Origin: Rhodocyclaceae bacterium
GTDB lineage: Bacteria > Pseudomonadota > Gammaproteobacteria > Burkholderiales > Rhodocyclaceae
DNA: 64,000 bases
Direction of reading: 5' to 3'
Assembly (NCBI GenBank): GCA_026417115.1
Contig: JAOADW010000009.1
Span: 1 to 64,000 of the forward strand
The notes beneath the pieces are model-generated. The model made no database searches. It was not told where the DNA came from and saw only the letters and a program-made list of their open reading frames with translations. Below, one piece after another: positions 50,559-62,097 of the stretch. How positions within the stretch are numbered: the stretch's first letter is position 1; each line of letters opens with the position of its first letter. The position numbers were made by a program, and so were the translations under genes.

Positions 50559-51052
50559 AAGCATTCGGTTTCGCTGGCTATTCTGGCGCAGGCAAAACGA
50601 CGCTCATCGAGCGATTGATTCCGCGCTTCAATGCGCTCGGTCTGTCCGTCTCCGTGATCAAGCATACCCACCACCATTTCGATCTCGATCGGCCCGGCAA
50701 AGATTCTTGGCGACATCGACAAGCGGGCGCAAGAGAGGTGCTGCTTGCTTGTGATGCCCGCTGGGCGCTTTTGCATGAACTGCGGGACGCGCCCGAGCCG
50801 ACCTTGGAAGAGCAACTCGGAAGGCTTTCTCCCTGCGATTTGGTGTTGATCGAAGGATTCAAACAAACGCCGGTAGCCAAACTCGAAGTCTTCAGGCCTA
50901 GCCTAGGAAAGCCGCCGCTGTGGTTAGATCATCCCAGCATCGTCGCCGTGGCGTCGGATGTCCCGATCGCATGCCCCATACCGCGCTTCGATCTCGACGA
51001 TGTGGCAGCGATCGCTCGTTTCATCCTCGATTATCTTGAACGACCATGCTAA
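50555..51052 (+). CDS. mobB: Molybdopterin-guanine dinucleotide biosynthesis adapter MobB
   Basis: MobB is a P-loop GTPase that helps MobA make the dinucleotide cofactor. The 165-aa protein has GYSGAGKT (8-15), VIKHTHHHFD and LIEGFKQTPVAKLEV. It starts with GTG overlapping the upstream gene and overlaps moeA by 7 bp. Confidence 0.94.
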   Translation: MKAFGFAGYSGAGKTTLIERLIPRFNALGLSVSVIKHTHHHFDLDRPGKDSWRHRQAGAREVLLACDARWALLHELRDAPEPTLEEQLGRLSPCDLVLIEGFKQTPVAKLEVFRPSLGKPPLWLDHPSIVAVASDVPIACPIPRFDLDDVAAIARFILDYLERPC

Positions 51053-52272
51053 GTTTCGAAGACGCCCTCGAGCGGCTGTTGGAGGCCGCACGCCCCGTCA
51101 GCGAAATCCGGGAACTCCCCTTGACCGCTTGTCGGGGGCGCGTTTTGGCGAAAAGCCAGGTTGCCGCATTGACCGTGCCGCCGCTCGACAACTCCGCGAT
51201 GGATGGCTTCGCCGTTCGTTGTGCTGACGTTTCTGCGCCTGGTGTGACGCTTCCGATTTCGCAGCGCATACCAGCCGGCAGCCTTGGCGCGCCGCTTTCC
51301 CCGGGGACGGCGGCCCGCATCTTCACGGGGGCGCCCATTCCTGCCGGCGCTGATGCCGTGGTCATGCAAGAACTCTGTGAGATCGGCGCAGAGGGCCATG
51401 TGCGGATCAATACCATTCCCAAGCCTGGCGATAACATCCGTCGGGCAGGCGAGGACATCCTGGCCGGCAGCGAGATCCTCGCCGCCGGCACGCGATTGCA
51501 GCCCGCCCATTTGGGGCTGGCAGCGTCTGTAGGGCTTGCACGCTTGCCCGTTTTCCGTCGCTTGCGCGTTGCGTTGCTGACCACCGGCAACGAGCTCGTC
51601 GAACCCGGAGAGCCGGTGGCCGCGGGAAAGATTTACGACGCGAATCGCTATTTCCTGACTGCCCTCCTCGAAGGATATGGCTGTGAAGTGATCGACTATG
51701 GCCGCATCGAGGACACGTTTGATGCTACGCGCGCGGCGCTTTTGAAGGCGACGGCAGCGAGCGACCTCATCCTCACCACGGGCGGCGTCTCGGTGGGCGA
51801 GGAGGATCACGTCAAGGCCGCCCTCGAGTCGCTTGGGCAGCTTGCACTTTGGCAAATCGCATTGAAGCCTGGCAAACCGCTTGCTTTCGGCACGCTGCCC
51901 AGAACCACGCCGGCAGAGGGCGAAGCGCAGCGCGTGGATTTCATCGGTCTTCCGGGCAATCCGGTTTCAAGCTACGTCACGTTCCTCTTGCTCGTGCGCC
52001 CTTTCCTCTTGAAGCGCATGGGGGCAACGGCGCTCATCCCACCCCGTCGGCGTGTCATTTCCGCGAGCGCCTGGCGCAAGCCGGCGCCGAACCGCCGCGA
52101 GTTCTTACGCGCGCGTCTGACGGCCGATGGCCGCGCCGAGCTTTATCCGAACCAAAGCTCAGGGGTGCTGACCTCCTGTGTCTGGGCCGACGGCGTCATC
52201 GACAACCCGCCCGGGCGCGCATTCGATGTCGGCGATACCGTCGAATTCATCGCGTTTTCCGACCTGCTCTAG
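51046..52272 (+). CDS. moeA: Molybdopterin molybdenumtransferase MoeA
   Basis: MoeA inserts molybdate into adenylylated molybdopterin. The 408-aa protein has NSAMDGFAVR, the domain III motif TTGGVSVGEEDHVK with its catalytic Asp, and GLPGNPVSSYVTF. The gene is followed after 7 bp by moaD. Confidence 0.96.
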   Translation: MLSFEDALERLLEAARPVSEIRELPLTACRGRVLAKSQVAALTVPPLDNSAMDGFAVRCADVSAPGVTLPISQRIPAGSLGAPLSPGTAARIFTGAPIPAGADAVVMQELCEIGAEGHVRINTIPKPGDNIRRAGEDILAGSEILAAGTRLQPAHLGLAASVGLARLPVFRRLRVALLTTGNELVEPGEPVAAGKIYDANRYFLTALLEGYGCEVIDYGRIEDTFDATRAALLKATAASDLILTTGGVSVGEEDHVKAALESLGQLALWQIALKPGKPLAFGTLPRTTPAEGEAQRVDFIGLPGNPVSSYVTFLLLVRPFLLKRMGATALIPPRRRVISASAWRKPAPNRREFLRARLTADGRAELYPNQSSGVLTSCVWADGVIDNPPGRAFDVGDTVEFIAFSDLL

Positions 52273-52279
52273 CGCCGCC

Positions 52280-52525
52280 ATGGTCATCAAAGTGCTTTAT
52301 TTTGCAAGCCTGCGCGAAGCCATCGGTATGCCGATGGAGATCGTGCCCTTGCCTTCGGGGGTTACCACGGTGGGGGCTTTGCTGGCTTTGCTCGCCGAAC
52401 GACATCCTGAACTCTTGACGACGAAAAATCTACGCTGCGCCGTCAATCAGACCATGGCGACGAAGGAAACGGGGATCGCCGACGGCGATGAAGTCGCTTT
52501 TTTCCCTCCTGTGACGGGAGGCTAA
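52280..52525 (+). CDS. moaD: Molybdopterin synthase small subunit MoaD
   Basis: MoaD is the ubiquitin-fold sulfur carrier of molybdopterin synthase. The 81-aa protein starts MVIKVLYFASLREAIG and ends in the thiocarboxylated Gly-Gly tail (FFPPVTGG). The moaE start follows immediately after the stop. Confidence 0.96.
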   Translation: MVIKVLYFASLREAIGMPMEIVPLPSGVTTVGALLALLAERHPELLTTKNLRCAVNQTMATKETGIADGDEVAFFPPVTGG

Positions 52526-52978
52526 ATGATCGAAATTCGTGTGCAAGAAGCCGATTTCGACATGAGCGCCGAGATGCTGGCGCTCTCTCGAGACGATTTC
52601 GCGGCAGGGGCGCTGGCAAGCTTCGTGGGGCTCGTGAGAAGCGAAGGCGAAGTCTTGGCGATGACCCTCGAGCATTACCCCGGCATGACCGAGAAAGCAT
52701 TGGCGGAAATTGCCGAGGAAGCTAAACGGCGTTGGCCGATCCGTCGAGTTTGCATCGTGCATCGCATAGGCCGACTCCTGCCCGGAGAGCGGATCGTCTT
52801 TGTCGGCGTGACGGCGGGTCATCGCCATGATGCATTCGCGGCCTGCGAGTTCCTCATGGACTATCTGAAGACGCGCGCGCCTTTTTGGAAGAAAGAATAC
52901 ACGCGCGCGGGCGAGCGTTGGGTCGAGGCGCGCCTAAGCGACGATGAAGCGGCGTCGCGCTGGCGACTCGACGGGTGA
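52526..52978 (+). CDS. moaE: Molybdopterin synthase catalytic subunit MoaE
   Basis: MoaE turns precursor Z into molybdopterin using sulfur from MoaD. The 150-aa protein has ASFVGLVRSEGE, LEHYPGMTEKAL, VHRIGRLLPGE and the active-site KTRAPFWKKE. It directly abuts moaD and is followed by a strong hairpin. Confidence 0.95.
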   Translation: MIEIRVQEADFDMSAEMLALSRDDFAAGALASFVGLVRSEGEVLAMTLEHYPGMTEKALAEIAEEAKRRWPIRRVCIVHRIGRLLPGERIVFVGVTAGHRHDAFAACEFLMDYLKTRAPFWKKEYTRAGERWVEARLSDDEAASRWRLDG

Positions 52979-53004
52979 TGCGCCAGACGCTTCTGTTTCT
53001 CTTG

Positions 53005-53029
53005 AGGCAAGGGCAAGAAGCCCTTGCCT
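53005..53029. terminator. Terminator hairpin between moaE and the convergent phasin gene
   Basis: AGGCAAGGGC and GCCCTTGCCT form a perfect 10-bp stem over AAGAA. A T-rich ACTTTCTTTT follows on the plus strand 6 bp later. It can serve both convergent genes. Confidence 0.6.
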
Positions 53030-53034
53030 GGCCG

Positions 53035-53541
53035 TTACTTTCTTTTGCTTGCGCTGTCAGTGTTGGCGCGAAAAGCCGCGACGGCTGCCTGCGTCATTTG
53101 CTCGAAAGTGCGATTGGCCGCCGCCATCGCCTGCTGCATGGCTTCGACGACGGGCTGTCCTTCTGCGGGAAAATTCTGCCAAAACCCTTGGATGGCGTCC
53201 GCCATTTCCTGACTGCCAGCGGCAAGCTGCTCGGTCATCAAGCGGGCGAATTCGCTGCGGGCGGCGTTGCCGAGCTCCGCAATCTTCTGCGTGGCGGCCA
53301 GGATTTTTTGCGCGACCGCTTGGGCCTGCTCGTTGCGGAGCCGGATGACCTCGTCCGGCGATTGGGCGCTGGCGAGCGCTTGCGCATGTTCGAGATTGAG
53401 GCGTAAGAGTTCTTGCGCCAGTTGATTCTGGATGCCGATCATCGTCAGAGAATTGCTCATCGTCGCTTGAGCGAGCTGAAGAGCAGCTTCGAGATTCTTG
53501 CGCTGGAGTTCTTTCCAATGTTCTGCTTTGCCTTGCGCCAT
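53035..53541 (-). CDS. Phasin family protein
   Basis: Phasins coat polyhydroxyalkanoate granules. The 168-aa protein starts MAQGKAEHWKELQ (53541, preferred because GGGGGAA lies just upstream; GTG 53556 is in frame). It is largely Ala/Gln-rich amphipathic helix with SPDEVIRLRNEQAQAVAQKI, like the Phasin_2 family. It has its own good promoter. PHA synthase itself is not in the window. Confidence 0.88.
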   Translation of the reverse strand: MAQGKAEHWKELQRKNLEAALQLAQATMSNSLTMIGIQNQLAQELLRLNLEHAQALASAQSPDEVIRLRNEQAQAVAQKILAATQKIAELGNAARSEFARLMTEQLAAGSQEMADAIQGFWQNFPAEGQPVVEAMQQAMAAANRTFEQMTQAAVAAFRANTDSASKRK

Positions 53542-53606
53542 GTTTGGTTCCCCCACAGTGAGTTGGACAATGCTGGATCAATACCCGTGCGTTTGATTCT
53601 AACGGC

Positions 53607-53635
53607 ATTATTCAAAATGCACCCTAGCATTTCAA
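53607..53635 (-). promoter_or_regulatory. Sigma-70 promoter for the phasin gene
   Basis: Read on the minus strand, TTGAAA (53635-53630), a 17-bp spacer and AATAAT (53612-53607) each match five of six consensus bases. Transcription would start near 53600, about 60 nt before the ATG. The -35 overlaps the stop of the upstream CoA-transferase gene. Confidence 0.6.
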
Positions 53636-55254
53636 GCTGACGCTTCGCTGACAGCACGGCGCGCGATGCCCATGGGTCCCGTCGCATAGAGGCGGGGATC
53701 GCTGAAACGGGGCGGCCGCGGCATCAGTGGGGTGAATTCCATATGCGCGAGGACGTCTTTTTCGAGATCGATGCCGGGCGCGATCTCCATGAGCTCGAGT
53801 CCCTGCGCATGAAGGCGAAAGACGCATCGCTCGGTGACATAAAGCACCTCCTGCCCACGGCGGATCGCTTCCCGGCCGCTGAAGGTGCGGTGCTCGACGC
53901 AACGCACGAATTTTTTTTGTCGCCCTTCCCGCACGATCTGTAAGCGGCCCTCTTCGATCGCGACGACGAGCCCGTCCGCGGTAAAAGTGCCGACGAAGAC
54001 GACCTTCTTGGCGTTCTGGGAAATGTTGATGAAGCCGCCAGCGCCAGCCAGGCGAGAGCCGAACTTGCTGACGTTGAGGTTGCCCTCTTCGTCGGCCTGC
54101 GCAAGGCCCAGGAAGGCGATGTCGAGTCCGCCGCCGTCATAGAAATCGAATTGGTTGGGCTGGTCGATGATGGCCTGGGTATTGGTGGCGGCGCCGAAGT
54201 TCAGGCCGCCCGCTGGAATCCCGCCGATGACCCCAGGCTCAGCGGTGAGCGTGATTTGATCGAGCAGCCCCTCTTCGGTGGCGACGGCGGCGATGCCTTC
54301 CGGCATGCCGATGCCGAGATTGACGATCGCGCCGGGCGTGAGCTCGAAGACGGCACGTCGCGCGATCAGCTTCCGCTCTGACATCGGCATCGGAGTGAGC
54401 GCCGAGAGGGGCGCGCGGATTTCGCCAGAAAAAGCCGGATTGTAACGTTCGGCGAATGTTTGCATGTGGTATTCCGGCTTTTCGGCGACGACGACGCAAT
54501 CGACCATGACGCCGGGAACCTTGACCGCCTTCGGCGGCAAGGTGCCGCGTTGTGCGATGCGTTCCACTTGACAGATGACGATGCCTCCCGAGTTATGCAC
54601 GGCCATTGCGATGGCCTGTGCTTCCAAGGTCAGGGCTTCTCTTTCCATCGTCACGTTGCCGTCTTCGTCGGCGGTCGTGCCGCGGATGAAGCCGACATCG
54701 ATCGGAAAGGCCTTGTAAAACAAATATTCTTGTCCGTCGATTTCCATCAAACGCACGAGCTCTGTCGAGGTGCGCGCATTGAGTTTGCCGCCTCCATGCC
54801 GCGGATCGACGAAGGTCGAGAGGCCGACGCGTGTCAGCGTGCCCGGCTTGCCGGCGGCGATGTCGCGAAAGAGATGCGTAATCACGCCCTGGGGCAGATT
54901 CCAAGCTTCGATGCGATTGGCGATGGCGAGCTCGGCCAACCGCGGCGCCAATCCCCAATGACCTCCAATCACACGCGCAATCAGTTCCTCATGACCGAAA
55001 TGGTTGAGGCCACGGCTTTTGCCGTCGCCCTGGCCAGCGGCATAGACGAGGCCGAGGCGGCGTGGCGTACCCGTTTCCAGGAATCGTTCCTCGAGGGCGA
55101 CGGCAAGGTTTTCGGGAAAGCCGATGCCGACGAATCCTCCGGTAGCGATCATGTCGCCGTCTTCGATGAGGTCGATGGCTTCGCGCGCCGAGACGATCTT
55201 CCCACCGCGGCGGGCATAGAGCTGCACGAGCTTCTTCCGTTTTTCCGCTTTCAT
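53632..55254 (-). CDS. Propionate/acetate-type CoA transferase
   Basis: The 540-aa fused alpha-beta family I CoA transferase moves CoA between short-chain acids. It has [12 protein letters not shown] (oxyanion and glycine loop of the first half), GIGMPEGIA, and the likely catalytic Glu in [10 protein letters not shown] of the second half. The propionate CoA-transferase (Pct) group fits best in length. With the phasin, it suggests PHA or propionate metabolism. Exact substrate uncertain. Confidence 0.9.
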   Translation of the reverse strand: MKAEKRKKLVQLYARRGGKIVSAREAIDLIEDGDMIATGGFVGIGFPENLAVALEERFLETGTPRRLGLVYAAGQGDGKSRGLNHFGHEELIARVIGGHWGLAPRLAELAIANRIEAWNLPQGVITHLFRDIAAGKPGTLTRVGLSTFVDPRHGGGKLNARTSTELVRLMEIDGQEYLFYKAFPIDVGFIRGTTADEDGNVTMEREALTLEAQAIAMAVHNSGGIVICQVERIAQRGTLPPKAVKVPGVMVDCVVVAEKPEYHMQTFAERYNPAFSGEIRAPLSALTPMPMSERKLIARRAVFELTPGAIVNLGIGMPEGIAAVATEEGLLDQITLTAEPGVIGGIPAGGLNFGAATNTQAIIDQPNQFDFYDGGGLDIAFLGLAQADEEGNLNVSKFGSRLAGAGGFINISQNAKKVVFVGTFTADGLVVAIEEGRLQIVREGRQKKFVRCVEHRTFSGREAIRRGQEVLYVTERCVFRLHAQGLELMEIAPGIDLEKDVLAHMEFTPLMPRPPRFSDPRLYATGPMGIARRAVSEASA

Positions 55255-55283
55255 GGCTTCCTCTCCGCGGGTAAGGTGGACCC

Positions 55284-55311
55284 GTTGAAAAGGCCGACGT
55301 CAACCCAATGT
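55284..55311 (+). promoter_or_regulatory. Sigma-32 (heat-shock) type promoter for clpB
   Basis: GTTGAAA (55284-55290), a 13-bp spacer and CCCAATGT (55304-55311) resemble the heat-shock consensus CTTGAAA and CCCCATnT (seven of eight in the -10). It lies 31 bp before the clpB ATG. ClpB is a classical sigma-32 target. Confidence 0.55.
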
Positions 55312-55341
55312 TGCCATCAGTGCTATTTTGGAGGCAAAACC

Positions 55342-57927
<2,586 letters not shown>

Positions 57928-57941
57928 GAGGCCTCACTCCC

Positions 57942-58625
57942 TCATGCCTCCTGATTCCCTGCCTGTGACGGATGATGCGGGCAGGCGAGGAGATGGTCAT
58001 TGACCATGCCGGCCGCCTGCATCAGCGAATAGACGATGGTCGCACCGACGAAGCGGAAACCAAGCTGCTGGAGACGCCGAGAAAGCTTCTCTGCGAGCGG
58101 AGTCGTCGCGGGGATTTCTTCATGGCAGCGCCAGTGATTGATCAGTGGCCTGCCGCCGACGCTTTCCCACAGGAGTGCATGCAGGGTTCGACCTTGTTCG
58201 CGCAAGCGCAGATAGGCGCGGGCGTTGTCGATCGCCGCGGTGAGCTTGCGACGATTGCGGATGATCGCAGGGTTGGCAAGGAGCCGCTCGAGGTCGTTTT
58301 CGCCCAGGCGCGCGAGGCGCTGCGCATCGAAAGCGCATAGGGCGTGGGCGAGCGCAGGGCGCTTTTCCAGCACCGTCAGCCAGGAAAGCCCCGCCTGCAT
58401 GCCTTCGAGCAGCAAAAGCTCGAAAAGGCGTCGTTCGTCATGGCAGGCACGTCCCCATTCCTCGTCGTGATAGCGCGCATACAGTTCGAAGCGCTGGGCG
58501 CTGCGCGGCGAATGGTTGAGGTGGAAGCGTGCTGCCGCGGCGCGGATTTCCGGCGCCGCGCAAATATGGCACCAGTGCGGCTGGGCGCCGAATGAAAGCG
58601 GCGTTATGACAGCCGGCTTTCTCAT
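57942..58625 (-). CDS. tag: DNA-3-methyladenine glycosylase I with atypical N-terminus
   Basis: TagA removes 3-methyladenine from DNA. The 227-aa protein has the core YHDEEWG, catalytic Glu in LEGMQAGLSW (E74) and the C-terminal zinc ligands in NDHLLAC (H211, C215), with H53 as the third. The Cys that normally sits 13 residues before that His is absent. Instead a roughly 40-residue extension carries HWCHIC (C19, C22). It overlaps the upstream acetyltransferase gene by 4 bp and is probably in its operon. Confidence 0.88.
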   Translation of the reverse strand: MRKPAVITPLSFGAQPHWCHICAAPEIRAAAARFHLNHSPRSAQRFELYARYHDEEWGRACHDERRLFELLLLEGMQAGLSWLTVLEKRPALAHALCAFDAQRLARLGENDLERLLANPAIIRNRRKLTAAIDNARAYLRLREQGRTLHALLWESVGGRPLINHWRCHEEIPATTPLAEKLSRRLQQLGFRFVGATIVYSLMQAAGMVNDHLLACPHHPSQAGNQEA

Positions 58626-61309
58626 TGCAGCACGAGGACGCCACGGCGGATGCCGGGATCCTCAGGATGAGGAGTGAGCTGGAAACCGAGCCGTGTGACG
58701 AAATCGATCATACGGCGATTTTCCGTGAGGAAATCGCCGTTCATGTATTTGAGGCCGCGCGCACGCGCGGACTCGATCAACTGGTTCATCAGCCGCCTGG
58801 CCAGGCCTTTGCCCTGCCAGGCATCGGCGACCACGATGGCGAATTCGCAAGACTCTCCATCCGGGTTCATCGCATAGCGCGCGACGCCGATTTCGATCTC
58901 CCGCCCGTTTTCTTCGATGAGCGCGATGAAAGCCATCTCCCTATCATAATCGATCTGCGTAAGACGTGACAATTGGGCGGGAGACAGCTCACGCAGCGTG
59001 TTCATGAAGCGGAAATATTTCGTTTCGGGGGAGAGCCCGCGTACGAATTCTTGCTCCAGCTCGGCGTCTTCGGGTTTGATCGGGCGAATCACCACTGTCT
59101 TGCCTTCGGCGGTCTGCCAGGTCGTGACCAAATGCGAAGGGTATGGGTGAATCGCCATGTGGTCGTAAGGCGCGAAGCCGATGGGCAAATTGTCGATGGC
59201 GATACGTGCGTCGACGGCCACCGCCCCATGCTCATCTACGATCAAGGGATTGATCTCGATTTCGGTGAGCCACGGCAGTTCGCAGATCATTTCCGAAATG
59301 CGCAGCAAGACCGCTTCGAGGGACGCGTGATCGATCGCGGGCATGGAGTCGTGCGCTTCGAGCAAGGGGGCAAGCGGCGAGGAGTGGATCAAATCCGCCG
59401 CCAAGAAGCGGTTGAGCGGGGGCAAGGCGACAGCCCGACGACGGCTCGGATCGAACGTCGATCCGCCGGCTCCAAAGACGATGACGGGGCCGAACACAGG
59501 GTCGCGCACCATGCCGACCATGAGTTCGCGTCCATGCGCCTTTTGGATCATCGGCTCGATGGCAATGCCATGGATTGCTGCATCTGGACGCTTGCGCTTG
59601 ACCTCCTCGATGATCTGAGCATAGGCGTCGCGCACCGCCGTCAGACTATCGAGGGCGAGCCGTACCCCGCCGGCATCGCTTTTCTTCGTGATCTGCGGAG
59701 AATCGATCTTCATGACCACGGGAAGCCCGATCTCTTCGGCCAACACCATTGCTTCGGCAGGCGAGCGCGCGATGACCGTTTGCGCGATCGGAATGCGGAA
59801 GGCGGCGAGAAGCGCCTTGGACTCCATCTCGTTGAGCCGCTTCCTGCCCTCGGCGAGCGCAGTTTCGATGACCAATTTCGCCGACTCGGTGCGTGGCGGC
59901 AGGTGGTCAGCGACGGCGGCGGGGGTTTGCATCAGCAATTGCTGGTTGCGGTAATAGGCGGAGATTTGCGAGAAGAGCTCGACGGCGGGCTCGGGCGTGC
60001 GGAAAGTGGGAATGCCAGCCCCCCGGAACAAAAGCCGCGCTTCTTTCACCTGGCTTTCGCCCATCCAACAGGTGACGACCGGCTTGTCGCTTTTTTGGGC
60101 GGCTTCGATGACGACGCGCGCGGCTTGGGTGGGATCGGTCATGGCTTGAGGCGTCAAAATGGTCAGGACCCCATCGACGTTGGGATCGGCCAGGCAAGCC
60201 TCGAGTGCAGCGGCATAGCGCTCCGGCGTGGCGTCGCCGACGATGTCGGCGGGATTGCCGCGCGACCACGTCGGCGGCAGCACGGCGTTGAGCTTGGCGA
60301 ATGTTTCTTCGCTGAGCATGGCGAGCGGAATGCCGAGATCAGCGGCATGGTCGGCGGCCATCACGCCCGGCCCGCCGCCATTGGTCAGAATCATCAGGCG
60401 GTTGCCACGCGGATGGAAATGCGAGAACAATGCCGAAGCAGCGGCATACATCTGCCCTAGATTGGCGAGGCGGACGACGCCCGCACGCCGTAACGCGGCG
60501 GCATAGACGTCGTCGGCGCCGACGTGCGCGCCCGTATGCGAGAGCACGGCCTGGCGCGCAGCCGGATGGCGCCCCACTTTGATCAGGAGCACGGGCTTGG
60601 CGCGTGCGGCGGCGCGCAGGGCGCTCATGAAGCGGCGCGCATTCCTGATGCCCTCGATGTAGAGAAAGATGCTTTCCGTCTTTGCATCCGCGACCATGTA
60701 TTCGAGCACTTCGCCGAAGTCGATGTCGCCTTCGGCGCCGAGCGAGACGACGGTGGAAAAGCCAACGCCATTGGGCTGCGCCCAATCGAGGATCGCCGTA
60801 CAGAGTGCGCCGGATTGCGAGATCAACCCAATCGTGCCCGCATTGACCGAGCCATGCGCGAAAGTGGCGTTGAGCCCTGCCCACGGCCTCATCACGCCGA
60901 GGCAATTGGGACCGAGGATGCGCACGTGATGGCGTCGCGCCGAAGCCAGTGCGCTTTCGAGCAGTTTCGCGCCGCGCACACCCAGTTCTGCAAAGCCGCC
61001 GGAAATCACGATGGCGTTGCGGGTGCCGGCGCGGCCGCAGGATTCCACGATGTTGGGCACGGTCTCCGCGCGCGTGCAAATCACGGCGAGATCGAGTCTT
61101 TGCGGCACCTGCTCCACGGACGCATAGGCGCGCTGCCCAAAGATGGATTCATGGCGGGGATTGACGAAATAGAGCTGGCCCGTGAAGCCGCCGTCGATGA
61201 GGTTGCGCACCAGCACTTCGCCGATCGATCCGGCTCGCTCGGAGGCGCCGACGATGGCGATCGAGCGGGGCTCAAACAAAGAAGAGAGATAATGACGGTC
61301 GAAGTTCAT
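58622..61309 (-). CDS. Protein acetyltransferase of the Pat/YfiQ type
   Basis: The 895-aa protein fuses an NDP-forming acyl-CoA-synthetase-like part to a GNAT domain. In order: CoA-binding (1-130, IAIVGASERAGSIGEVLVRNL), succinyl-CoA-ligase-like (about 145-460), ATP-grasp (about 480-710), and a C-terminal GNAT (about 725-895) with GKGLARRLMNQLI. Such enzymes acetylate acetyl-CoA synthetase and other lysines. Whether the synthetase part is active is not clear. Confidence 0.93.
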   Translation of the reverse strand: MNFDRHYLSSLFEPRSIAIVGASERAGSIGEVLVRNLIDGGFTGQLYFVNPRHESIFGQRAYASVEQVPQRLDLAVICTRAETVPNIVESCGRAGTRNAIVISGGFAELGVRGAKLLESALASARRHHVRILGPNCLGVMRPWAGLNATFAHGSVNAGTIGLISQSGALCTAILDWAQPNGVGFSTVVSLGAEGDIDFGEVLEYMVADAKTESIFLYIEGIRNARRFMSALRAAARAKPVLLIKVGRHPAARQAVLSHTGAHVGADDVYAAALRRAGVVRLANLGQMYAAASALFSHFHPRGNRLMILTNGGGPGVMAADHAADLGIPLAMLSEETFAKLNAVLPPTWSRGNPADIVGDATPERYAAALEACLADPNVDGVLTILTPQAMTDPTQAARVVIEAAQKSDKPVVTCWMGESQVKEARLLFRGAGIPTFRTPEPAVELFSQISAYYRNQQLLMQTPAAVADHLPPRTESAKLVIETALAEGRKRLNEMESKALLAAFRIPIAQTVIARSPAEAMVLAEEIGLPVVMKIDSPQITKKSDAGGVRLALDSLTAVRDAYAQIIEEVKRKRPDAAIHGIAIEPMIQKAHGRELMVGMVRDPVFGPVIVFGAGGSTFDPSRRRAVALPPLNRFLAADLIHSSPLAPLLEAHDSMPAIDHASLEAVLLRISEMICELPWLTEIEINPLIVDEHGAVAVDARIAIDNLPIGFAPYDHMAIHPYPSHLVTTWQTAEGKTVVIRPIKPEDAELEQEFVRGLSPETKYFRFMNTLRELSPAQLSRLTQIDYDREMAFIALIEENGREIEIGVARYAMNPDGESCEFAIVVADAWQGKGLARRLMNQLIESARARGLKYMNGDFLTENRRMIDFVTRLGFQLTPHPEDPGIRRGVLVLQ

Positions 61310-61332
61310 TCGCGTAGACTCCTACGTCGAAG

Positions 61333-61346
61333 GCTCCTACGGGAGC
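61333..61346 (+). repeat. Small hairpin with UACG tetraloop near the pat start
   Basis: GCTCC-TACG-GGAGC forms a 5-bp stem with an UNCG-type tetraloop. CTCCTACG also occurs just upstream (61319-61326), so this may be a remnant of a dispersed repeat. Confidence 0.3.
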
Positions 61347-61400
61347 AGGCATCCGAGTGGGGGCGCAGAGAGACCCCGCACGCGATGCTGCACTGCACAA

Positions 61401-61428
61401 ATCATAACATTTTCTTGAGCACTGTAAG
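61401..61428 (-). promoter_or_regulatory. Possible sigma-70 promoter for pat-tag
   Basis: On the minus strand, CTTACA (61428-61423), a 16-bp spacer and TATGAT (61406-61401) match four and five of six consensus bases. The transcript would have a leader of about 85 nt containing the small hairpin at 61333. Confidence 0.45.
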
Positions 61429-61533
61429 AAGAAACGCTGATGTTTGCCTCGTCGGAAATCCGATGTTGACAAAAGTGTGGCTCTGTTTTTGTCGCAAGCA
61501 GCAACACGCAACTCATCCTGGGCGGAATCCAGC

Positions 61534-62097
61534 ATGGCGAACGATACCCCTGGCAATTTGACGCCGTCTTCTTGGATCGTGCGCTTTGCGCCCTTGATCG
61601 CACGCGGGGGAGAAGTGCTCGATCTCGCCTGTGGCTATGGTCGCCATGCGCGGTATTTGGCGAGCCTCGGTTATCGCGTCGAGGCCGTCGATCGCGATGC
61701 CGATGCGCTCGCGAGCCTTGCGGGCATTGCCGGCGTCACGCCGCGCGTGGCCGATCTCGAAAGGGGGCCTTGGCCTTATCACAACCGCTGCTTCGAGGGC
61801 ATCGTCGTCTCCCGCTATCTCTGGCGGCCGCTGTTGCCGATGTTGATCAACGCCTTATCGATGGGCGGCGTCCTCATCTATGAGACTTTCATGGAGGGGC
61901 AACAGATCTACGGCAGGCCGACCGACCCCGCCCATTTGCTCCGGCCGGGAGAACTCTTGGAAATGGTGCGCCGGCGCCTGACGGTGGTGGCATTCGAACA
62001 AGGCGAAAGCGAAGACGCCAACGGAGGTCTATACGTCATACAGCGCTTGTGCGCGCGGCGCGGTCCGCCAGGAAGGCTGCCCCCGCCTCTTGGCTGA
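61534..62097 (+). CDS. Class I SAM-dependent methyltransferase
   Basis: The 187-aa protein starts MANDTPGNLTPSSWIVRFAP and has motif I VLDLACGYGRHARYLA and VEAVDRDADAL (acidic motif II), as in the TehB/UbiE-like fold. Substrate unknown. The open frame extends 30 codons upstream. Its last 62 bp overlap the antisense selU 3' end. Confidence 0.85.
   Translation: MANDTPGNLTPSSWIVRFAPLIARGGEVLDLACGYGRHARYLASLGYRVEAVDRDADALASLAGIAGVTPRVADLERGPWPYHNRCFEGIVVSRYLWRPLLPMLINALSMGGVLIYETFMEGQQIYGRPTDPAHLLRPGELLEMVRRRLTVVAFEQGESEDANGGLYVIQRLCARRGPPGRLPPPLG

Noticed and set aside
58973-60460. 495-codon plus-strand ORF
   Set aside because: Entirely antisense to the acetyltransferase gene, with no recognisable domain and His/Asp/Gly-rich composition typical of antisense frames.
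61492-61520. TTGACA box (61474-61479) as promoter for the methyltransferase
   Set aside because: A perfect -35 but no acceptable -10 at 16-18 bp; not annotated.
61444-61533. Thirty-codon upstream extension of the methyltransferase
   Set aside because: No similarity before MANDTPG.
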